Positions 1 to 4,658 of a stretch of 8,879 nucleotides of DNA are shown here, piece after piece. The stretch is taken from contig SXHS01000128.1 of assembly GCA_005773145.1 (NCBI GenBank), positions 1 through 8,879 of the forward strand. The letters run 5' to 3'. Each line of letters opens with the position of its first letter. The first letter of the stretch is position 1. Below the pieces are notes generated by a model. It was given only the letters and a program-made list of their open reading frames with translations. It was not told where the DNA came from and did not search any database. This DNA comes from Planctomycetaceae bacterium (GTDB taxonomy: Bacteria; Planctomycetota; Planctomycetia; Pirellulales; Pirellulaceae). Position numbers and translations under genes: made by a program.

Positions 1-105
1 GCTCACCGAACGCGTCCAACCATTTCCCCGTTGGTTCCGCGAGTTGGTTTCCTGATTCTTGGGAAAGGAAACGGGGACACAGAACTTGATCGAACTGCAA
101 CAACT
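1..105. other. Left-edge non-coding stretch with inverted repeats
   Basis: No gene can be supported here. The stretch has several short inverted repeats: TCCCCGTT at 25-32 with AACGGGGA at 70-77, GTTTCC at 47-52 with GGAAAC at 67-72, and CCAAC at 16-20 with GTTGG at 30-34 and 43-47. The string GGAAACGGGGACAC at 67-80 resembles the REP-like flanks often found next to Y1-type (TnpA_REP) transposases, but no transposase is visible, so this is only an impression. A plus-strand frame from base 2 reads 17 codons to a TGA at 53-55 and could be the tail of an upstream gene; a minus-strand frame is open across the same bases. Neither can be decided from so little sequence. Confidence 0.3.
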
Positions 106-126
106 GCCCAGGCATTCTGCCTGGGC
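106..126. repeat. Perfect 9-bp-stem hairpin
   Basis: GCCCAGGCA at 106-114 pairs perfectly with TGCCTGGGC at 118-126 around a three-base loop TTC. No run of T follows on either strand, so it does not look like a simple intrinsic terminator. The core CCAGGC/GCCTGG recurs in the hairpin at 4408-4433, which suggests a dispersed hairpin family rather than a one-off site. Confidence 0.7.
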
Positions 127-250
127 TATGCAAACGGATGGGCCGTCGGCCCGGTAAAGAAGTGCAACACGATGGCAGCGACGGCGCGGACGGGGAATGG
201 GTGAGTCGCGAGCATTCGGGGATGTAGGGGAAACAGTGGCACGGTCAGAG

Positions 251-276
251 ATCTCAAATTTGAGATTTGAGATTTG
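251..276. repeat. 16-bp palindrome fused to a heptamer tandem repeat
   Basis: Bases 251-266 form a perfect palindrome, ATCTCAAATTTGAGAT. Its right arm runs straight into a tandem array of the heptamer TTTGAGA (259-265, 266-272, then TTTG at 273-276). The element is AT-rich in a GC-rich surrounding and lies just beyond the cytochrome P450 remnant, in a region without an intact gene. It looks like a dispersed intergenic repeat; a role as protein-binding site or bidirectional structure cannot be excluded. Confidence 0.7.
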
Positions 277-326
277 TGTTGCATCGCCAAATTGCGCCGA
301 GAGTGCGAGACGTGTTGGCAGCTCGG

Positions 327-410
327 CTCGGTTCGTCTCGGCGAGAACCGTTCAGGGTCAAACTCGTCCGGTTGCGGGAACCATCGTTCGTCGTGGTGGA
401 CCGTGTAGCT
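327..410 (-). pseudogene. Cytochrome P450 fragment (pseudogene remnant)
   Basis: Read on the minus strand from 410 down to 327, 28 codons give a stretch containing YTVHHDERWFPQPDEFDPER. This matches the segment of cytochrome P450s that follows the ExxR helix, where typical members read roughly (Y)VxHRDPRYFPDPxxFxPERF. Nothing else of a P450 is present: there is no I-helix AGxxT motif or ExxR upstream, and no FGxGxRxCxG haem-cysteine motif downstream in any frame. After the PERFSP string the frame runs into the heptamer repeat and loses similarity. The piece lies just past the cupin stop codon on the same strand. It is best read as the relic of a deleted or decayed P450 gene. The similarity is short but specific in spacing and residues. 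Confidence 0.6.
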
Positions 411-462
411 GCCTGCTTGTATGGGGGTGTACAGGCTTGGCCACGGGAGACGGGCGAGCGAC

Positions 463-804
463 CTAGAAATCCTGGTACTCCGGCCGCGACGGGCAGAACA
501 CCTCAATGAAAACCGTGTCTTCCAAGGCGATCGCGCCGTGCGGCACGTTGGACGGCATCAGGTAGCTGTCCCCCGGACCCACCTCGAAGGCATCCGCCTC
601 CGTGGCCCCAATGAAGCGTGCGCGGCCGCTGACCACATAGCCAATCTGAGTCGGCACGTGGTGATGCAAAGGAATCTCCGCCCCCTTCTTGAGCGTGAAG
701 TGGCACAGCATGCTGGCATCGTTGTAGGCCAGCGTGCGCCGAAAGATGCCCGGAATCGCTTCGACGGGCTTGGCCTCGTTAACATTCTTCTGCTTGAGAG
801 ACAT
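463..804 (-). CDS. Small single-domain cupin protein
   Basis: The gene encodes 113 residues, a usual size for a stand-alone cupin_2 beta-barrel, probably cytoplasmic since no signal peptide is seen. Cupin motif 1 is at residues 41-60 (GAEIPLHHHVPTQIGYVVSG) with probable metal ligands His47, His49 and Gln53; motif 2 is at 76-90 (GPGDSYLMPSNVPHG) with His89. The usual acidic residue before the Gln (HxHxxEQ) is Thr52 here, leaving a 3-His/1-Gln-like set, as in some sugar-acid-processing (KdgF-like) or dioxygenase-type cupins. The substrate cannot be told. The start is the first ATG of the frame; the ribosome site is weak (an AGGG-like string about 9 bases upstream). It lies 255 bases downstream of the peptidase on the same strand, so it probably has its own promoter, and the P450 remnant follows it. 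Confidence 0.85.
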   Translation of the reverse strand: MSLKQKNVNEAKPVEAIPGIFRRTLAYNDASMLCHFTLKKGAEIPLHHHVPTQIGYVVSGRARFIGATEADAFEVGPGDSYLMPSNVPHGAIALEDTVFIEVFCPSRPEYQDF

Positions 805-838
805 GATGATACCCTGTGCAGTGGGGGGTGAGTACGTG

Positions 839-871
839 TCGATTCTATTTTGGTCGATCCAATTTTATTGG
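839..871 (-). promoter_or_regulatory. Possible promoter/operator of the cupin gene
   Basis: An AT-rich patch 35-67 bases upstream of the cupin start consists of two adjacent imperfect copies, TCGATTCTATTTTGG (839-853) and TCGATCCAATTTTATTGG (854-871). On the minus strand the first copy contains TAGAAT (842-847), one mismatch from the -10 consensus; no good -35 lies 17 bases before it. Further up, GATCCAG occurs twice with a 13-base period (904-910, 917-923). The rest of 805-1059 has no gene; it holds a GC hairpin at 957-970 (GGCGC, loop CGCA, GCGCC) that might end the peptidase transcript, though no T-run follows. Confidence 0.3.
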
Positions 872-1059
872 GGCTGGCGGCAAGGCACCGGCACCATAGG
901 GCGGATCCAGGCGTTTGATCCAGCCCCTCCCGACCGAGATAGAGGCTAACGGACGGGGCGCCGCAGCGCCAAGACGTCGCCGCGTTTTCGTCGATGCGAG
1001 TCCGGCCGCACGCTGAGACAGGTGATCTGGCAGAAAGCGCCTCAGTCGGCCAAGCGAGC

Positions 1060-2781
1060 CTAACGCGTTGCGCCGACCTGTTGTGCCAAAACTTGACGTG
1101 GTGCCAGGCGGCGGGCCACTTCCTCGGCCGCTTGCAGCACGTTGTCGGACTTGGCCTGGGGCTCGCCACCCAGCGTTTGGTTCTCGTCGACGGGCTTGGC
1201 GACTTGATGCACCAGGACGTTGGGCTGGATTCCCCGGCGGCTGATTTGTTGGCCACTGGGCGAGTAGAACAGAGCCGTCGTGAGCCGAACCCCGGTTTCC
1301 GAAGTGGATAAGGGGAAGATACCCTGTACCGATCCCTTGCCGTAACTCTGTTCCCCAACGATCATGCCCCGTTGGTGATCGTGAATAGCACCGGCCAGAA
1401 TCTCGCTGGCGCTGGCGGAGTCCTTATCAATCATGACCACGAGGGGGACCGACCAGGTGCCGACGCTTTGGGCCCGGTAATCAAAATTTTCGCGAGGGCT
1501 TCGGCCGCGAGTGGCGACGATCATGCCCTTGTCGATGAACTTGTCGGCCACGTCCACGGCTGCTGTCAACAGGCCACCTGGGTTTCCACGCAGGTCGATG
1601 ATCAGGACTTTCATCCCCTCGCGATGGAGTCTCCATAGCGCGGCGTCAACGTCGCGGCTGGTTGTCTTCTGGAAATTGGTCAAGCGAAAGTAGGCGACAC
1701 CCTGCTTTGGATCCAAGATGCGTGCCTGTTCCACACTGGGTACATCCACCCGCTCGCGGCGGACGCGAACTTGACGTGGAGCCTTGGTGTGCGGCGAGAC
1801 AATGGTCACATCCACGGCCGAGCCCCGCTCTCCTTTGAGCATTTCCGCAGCTTGGTCAGCAGAGATCTGCTTGGTCGAGTAGCCGCCGACCTCGGTAATG
1901 CGATCCTGAGGTCGAATGCCCACGATATCCGCCGGTCCACCCGGGATCACGTTCAGGATGAGCAAGGAGTCCGTATCGGTCTTCAGCTCGACTCCCAGCC
2001 CGACGAAATTCCCTTCGATTTGGCTGTAAATGTCCTTCAACTGGGATCCGGTGAGGTAGCTGGAATACTCGTCCAGCGAAGCGATCGCTCCACAGACATA
2101 TTCCATCATCACGGCCGAGGACGGGATGCCAAGTTGATCCGCAGCGCGGCTGGCGGCCCAATTGGCAACGGCCTGGACGTCCGCGCGGCTCGAGGCCGTC
2201 CGGCCCGTGAGGCCCTGTAGTTCCTGGCGAAAAGCCTGGACCTGCTCAGGGCGTGCCAGAATGCGATGATTGTTCAGGAATTCCTTTTTCGTAAGCGCGA
2301 CATCCAGGTACTCCGTGCCCCGCTGGGCGACGAGCTGCCATTGCGGAGCATCGACGTGATGCGCCTCGATCTTCAACAGCACGTCCGAATATATTTCCTG
2401 GGCCGAAGAACTATCGAGTGTATGTGCCATTTGCACAAACGAAGAGTCCACATAACGGCGGGCGATATCACAATGAATCTGCGCCACCGTCTTGCGACGC
2501 TGTAATTCGAGGTCACTCGGGTCTTGCAGCAGCGCCTTTTCGTAGTGGTTGAGCGCATCGGCCCAGCGCTGCTCATGCTCCATTCGTTGCCCTTGATCCA
2601 ACAGCGGCCGGGCACCACGGTTGTCCACAGCGACTTGCTGAGTCCCCTGCACGCGATTCTCGAGCGAGGGACGCGATGCGGACTGCGACCAAGCACAGGG
2701 GAGAAACAGCGCTACCTGCAGTAAACAGGCCGCCCAAATCTTCGAAACCGTGCGTGCTGTCATGGAATTATTACGTGGCAT
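1060..2781 (-). CDS. Secreted C-terminal processing peptidase (S41), TPR-PDZ-protease
   Basis: This 573-residue protein is a CtpA/Prc-type serine endopeptidase that would cut proteins from their C-terminal side in the cell envelope. Residues 1-33 look like a signal peptide (hydrophobic core about 15-30). Residues 66-101 form a TPR-like helix pair (RWADALNHYEKALLQDP). An alpha-helical segment follows to about 240, then a PDZ domain at about 245-335 with the carboxylate loop GLGVELK (261-267). The S41 core spans about 350-525: DLRGNPGGLL (396-405), nucleophile Ser457 in SASASE, catalytic Lys482 in GKGSVQ and Gln486. The 25-residue Ser-Lys gap matches E. coli Prc (430/455) and plant-type CtpA. 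The Gln-rich C-terminal tail has no known domain. The start at 2781 has AGGA nine bases upstream; the ATG at 2763 lacks a ribosome site. The TPR in front is less usual and may recruit partners. The specific substrate is unknown. Confidence 0.93.
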   Translation of the reverse strand: MPRNNSMTARTVSKIWAACLLQVALFLPCAWSQSASRPSLENRVQGTQQVAVDNRGARPLLDQGQRMEHEQRWADALNHYEKALLQDPSDLELQRRKTVAQIHCDIARRYVDSSFVQMAHTLDSSSAQEIYSDVLLKIEAHHVDAPQWQLVAQRGTEYLDVALTKKEFLNNHRILARPEQVQAFRQELQGLTGRTASSRADVQAVANWAASRAADQLGIPSSAVMMEYVCGAIASLDEYSSYLTGSQLKDIYSQIEGNFVGLGVELKTDTDSLLILNVIPGGPADIVGIRPQDRITEVGGYSTKQISADQAAEMLKGERGSAVDVTIVSPHTKAPRQVRVRRERVDVPSVEQARILDPKQGVAYFRLTNFQKTTSRDVDAALWRLHREGMKVLIIDLRGNPGGLLTAAVDVADKFIDKGMIVATRGRSPRENFDYRAQSVGTWSVPLVVMIDKDSASASEILAGAIHDHQRGMIVGEQSYGKGSVQGIFPLSTSETGVRLTTALFYSPSGQQISRRGIQPNVLVHQVAKPVDENQTLGGEPQAKSDNVLQAAEEVARRLAPRQVLAQQVGATR

Positions 2782-2805
2782 GGAGCTCGATCCTGGTGAC
2801 GGAAT

Positions 2806-3153
2806 CTAACCTGCCAATGAACTGTCGCGGCGTTGGGTTTCATCCCAAACGTCGCCCAACAGCCGCTTGGCTCCGACTAAGACCGGCCCTGGTCTGACCA
2901 TTTCCTCGCGCGCGGACCCACCAATACGGCTCAATTGAGTCGATAGCAGGCCCTGATCAATATAGGCTACGAAATGGCCCTGGTCAAAAACCCACGCCGA
3001 ATCGGAGCACGGATAATCGCTATCATCCAACCGGCCGGAAATTCCGGAGGGGGTTGTAGCGATTGGGCCCAGGGGGGCTGGATCGCTCGAGTGCCGTGGG
3101 GACGCATCCCGCGTCGCGAAATGGCGGCTGTCGCCTCCGCCGTCTGACCACAT
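2806..3153 (-). CDS. Doubtful 115-residue hypothetical ORF
   Basis: I do not recognise this protein. It lies on the same strand as the peptidase gene and its TAG ends 24 bases before the peptidase ATG, a spacing that would suit an operon. Residues 1-40 are Ser/Pro/Gly-rich low complexity; residues 42-115 look more protein-like, with hydrophobic stretches such as AWVFDQGHFVAYIDQGLL and PVLVGAKRLLGDVW. By hand count about 63 percent of third positions are G or C, which fits coding but does not prove it in GC-rich DNA. No ribosome site precedes the ATG, but a promoter-like sequence sits so close that a leaderless message would begin almost at this ATG. If it is not a gene, the 433 bases 2782-3214 are simply a leader, containing a bulged hairpin at 2829-2856. 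Confidence 0.3.
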   Translation of the reverse strand: MWSDGGGDSRHFATRDASPRHSSDPAPLGPIATTPSGISGRLDDSDYPCSDSAWVFDQGHFVAYIDQGLLSTQLSRIGGSAREEMVRPGPVLVGAKRLLGDVWDETQRRDSSLAG

Positions 3154-3159
3154 GGAGGG

Positions 3160-3188
3160 ATTCTATGCGTGTCCGCGCAGGCCGGCAA
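3160..3188 (-). promoter_or_regulatory. Sigma-70-like promoter upstream of the peptidase gene
   Basis: On the minus strand TTGCCG (3188-3183, four of six -35 bases) is followed after exactly 17 bases by TAGAAT (3165-3160, five of six -10 bases). A start point six to eight bases on would fall at about 3152-3154, on or next to the ATG of the doubtful ORF at 3153. It lies downstream of the Gfo/Idh stop, so it could drive the peptidase separately, with a long leader of about 370 bases. Confidence 0.4.
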
Positions 3189-3214
3189 ATGGCTTTTTTG
3201 CAGACGGGTTGCCA

Positions 3215-4264
3215 TCATGCTTTCACGCGCACGGGGCGTCCCACCCGCACGGCCTCGGTCTGCGTGTGACACAGCCGCAGGGCGTCGAATGCCGCCTGGG
3301 GACAAAGAAATGGAGCCACGCTGCCGGATTGGATGCCCTGCGCAACCGCTCGCACCTCGGCTCGGAAATGACCCAAGGGATCCCCCGCTCCTAGCCGTGG
3401 GCGGAACGACTTGCCCTTCGCGGGGTATACCGTACATGGAAGGATCAGTTGAGCCTGGCCATCCACCACGGCCAACTCGTAACCGACCGTCGCTCGTTCA
3501 AAATGCACCTCGAAGCCATGGGTGAATGAGCGACCTGGTTGTTGAATCACGCCCCCCGTTACGCAGACCGTGGCGTGCGAGTCCTCGTAGTGGAACAGCG
3601 AATTCCAATATTCGACGACTTCCCCACGCATGCGTCCCTGACTGCTTACCGCCTGCGGCATGCCAAACAAGAGCCGAATAAAATGCGCATCATGCACATG
3701 CAGATCGATCATGGGGCCGCCCACGATATGGGGATCGTAAAAATCAGGCAGCCAATCGGGATGGGAAATCACCCGCTTGAAGTTACCCCCCAGGATCTTG
3801 CCGTAAGTTCCGTTGGCTGCCGTTTGTAGGACCCATTGATACTCGTCGAATAACGGCAAGACATGGCCGATCATCAACAGCCGATCGGTTTGTTGGGCTG
3901 CCCGGAGCATTCGCTTCGCGTCCGTGCTCGACACGGCAATCGGCTTTTCGCAAAAGACGTGCTTTCCGGCACGCAGGGCACGCACCGTGGCCTCAGCGTG
4001 GAGCGCTGGGGGCAAGCAGAGATCCACCAGGTCAATGGACGCATCGGCTAACAAGTCGTCGAGTTGACTGTAGGTGGCGACGCGGCTTAGGTCCACTCGC
4101 TCCCCCGGCGGACCAAAGTTGCCTTGGATGCCCCGCCAGTCCCCACTGCGCCGCTTGGAATCGCGGGTACAAATGGCGGCGACGCGCAGGCCGCGCAGGC
4201 CGCGATACGACAGGTAATGGATCCAGCCCATGAAGCCGATGCCGACAATTCCAACGCGAATCAT
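3215..4264 (-). CDS. Gfo/Idh/MocA family NAD(P)-dependent oxidoreductase
   Basis: The 349-residue product fits the normal size of the Gfo/Idh/MocA family, cytoplasmic enzymes that oxidise or reduce sugars, inositols and their derivatives with NAD(P). The Rossmann fold starts at once: MIRVGIVGIGFMG (glycines 5, 8, 10, 13). EKP with probable catalytic Lys107 is at 106-108 after AGKHVFC. The C-terminal alpha/beta domain holds GGPMIDLHVHD (182-192), the usual place of the catalytic Asp/His pair (Asp187 or Asp192, His191). The frame stays open upstream to an ATG at 4357, but the start at 4264 is chosen because the fold begins there and AGGGGA lies four bases before it. ilvB is divergent. The substrate cannot be predicted. 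No twin-arginine signal is present, unlike many planctomycete paralogues. An undecided alternative start at 4324 would add 20 residues. Confidence 0.93.
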   Translation of the reverse strand: MIRVGIVGIGFMGWIHYLSYRGLRGLRVAAICTRDSKRRSGDWRGIQGNFGPPGERVDLSRVATYSQLDDLLADASIDLVDLCLPPALHAEATVRALRAGKHVFCEKPIAVSSTDAKRMLRAAQQTDRLLMIGHVLPLFDEYQWVLQTAANGTYGKILGGNFKRVISHPDWLPDFYDPHIVGGPMIDLHVHDAHFIRLLFGMPQAVSSQGRMRGEVVEYWNSLFHYEDSHATVCVTGGVIQQPGRSFTHGFEVHFERATVGYELAVVDGQAQLILPCTVYPAKGKSFRPRLGAGDPLGHFRAEVRAVAQGIQSGSVAPFLCPQAAFDALRLCHTQTEAVRVGRPVRVKA

Positions 4265-4400
4265 TGGTTCCCCTGCCCCGTGCGAGAAGGTCGAATGTCG
4301 AGCAGCGCTAGGGAGCGTGGTCATCGCGTCCCCAGTCAGAGCGTCATCGTACCACACAAATCAGCCTCGGGCCCCGAAGGGCAACGCCGTTGCGGATTTT

Positions 4401-4434
4401 TGACGCTCGTTTCCAGGCTCCCGCCTGGGATCGA
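4401..4434. repeat. Hairpin repeat with CCAGGC/GCCTGG core
   Basis: CCAGGC at 4413-4418 pairs with GCCTGG at 4423-4428 around the loop TCCC, and the stem extends outward to 4408 and 4433 with one mismatch and one wobble. The surrounding wording, GACGCTCGTTTCCAGGCTCC and onward, recalls an abundant intergenic repeat of planctomycetes (GACGCTCGTTCCCAGGC then an inverted copy); this is from memory, not from a search. It lies in the divergent gap between the oxidoreductase and ilvB and shares its core with the hairpin at 106-126. Confidence 0.55.
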
Positions 4435-4440
4435 GATAAA

Positions 4441-4470
4441 ACTACAAGCACGAAGCGCAAGCGAGTGAGT
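4441..4470. repeat. Probable dispersed intergenic repeat
   Basis: The string around ACAAGCACGAAGCGCAAGCG (from 4444) followed by AGTGAGT is built of near-repeats of GCACGAAGCGCAAGCGAG. I associate its reverse complement (CACTCGCTTGCGCTTCGTGC) with a very common non-coding repeat in planctomycete genomes. It sits directly after the hairpin element, so the two may travel together. The rest of the 394-base gap 4265-4658 holds no convincing gene. A hairpin at 4381-4393 (GCAAC, GCC, GTTGC) followed by five T at 4397-4401 looks like a plus-strand terminator but has no gene to end. Confidence 0.45.
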
Positions 4471-4587
4471 CCCACGCAACTGCGGGTTATGCGGCGATCG
4501 GCAGGAGTTTGGATGCCATTATGCAGCGGTCGACCCCAGAAAATCCTGGAAATGCGGCCGTTTTTGGCCAGTCCGGGAGAATAGCCG

Positions 4588-4634
4588 TTGAAACGCCGAT
4601 ACCTAGCTCCTATCGTACAATGAGGACATATTGT
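4588..4634 (+). promoter_or_regulatory. Possible ilvB promoter and operator-like inverted repeat
   Basis: TTGAAA (4588-4593, four of six -35 bases) is followed 17 bases later by TATCGT (4611-4616, four of six -10 bases). TACAAT at 4616-4621 is a better -10 but its spacing to TTGAAA is 22. An inverted repeat ACAAT (4617-4621), eight bases, ATTGT (4630-4634) covers the -10/start region and ends 12 bases before the ribosome site, a place where a repressor would act. Both readings are tentative. Confidence 0.3.
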
Positions 4635-4658
4635 GGACTTTCCCCCGGAGAAGGCGTG

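Noticed and set aside
67..100. Possible remnant of a Y1 (TnpA_REP) transposon flank
   Set aside because: The likeness of GGAAACGGGGACACAGAAC to such flanks is from memory, and no transposase motif or paired end is in the window.
558..1358. Long minus-strand frame of 266 codons overlapping the cupin and the peptidase end
   Set aside because: It is the out-of-frame shadow of two well-supported genes; the translation is Arg/Ser/Pro-rich and has no recognisable motif.
1771..2220. Plus-strand frame of 149 codons inside the peptidase gene
   Set aside because: It is antisense to the PDZ and core of a clearly coding S41 gene, and the protein has no motif.
3184..3201. Weak hairpin GCAAA/TTTGC just after the oxidoreductase stop
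   Set aside because: Five AT-rich pairs without a following T-run on the minus strand do not make a credible terminator.
2967..3437. Minus-strand frame of 156 codons overlapping the end of the oxidoreductase
   Set aside because: Its first half is a shadow of the oxidoreductase C-terminus and the rest is low-complexity Pro/Arg sequence.
4381..4401. Terminator-like hairpin with T-run on the plus strand
   Set aside because: Stem is only five pairs and it lies between divergent genes, so no plus-strand transcript is known that it could end.
4509..4658. 50-codon upstream extension of ilvB
   Set aside because: It would start at TTG with no usable ribosome site, carries no conserved residues, and 4659 has a strong GGAGAAGG in the right place.
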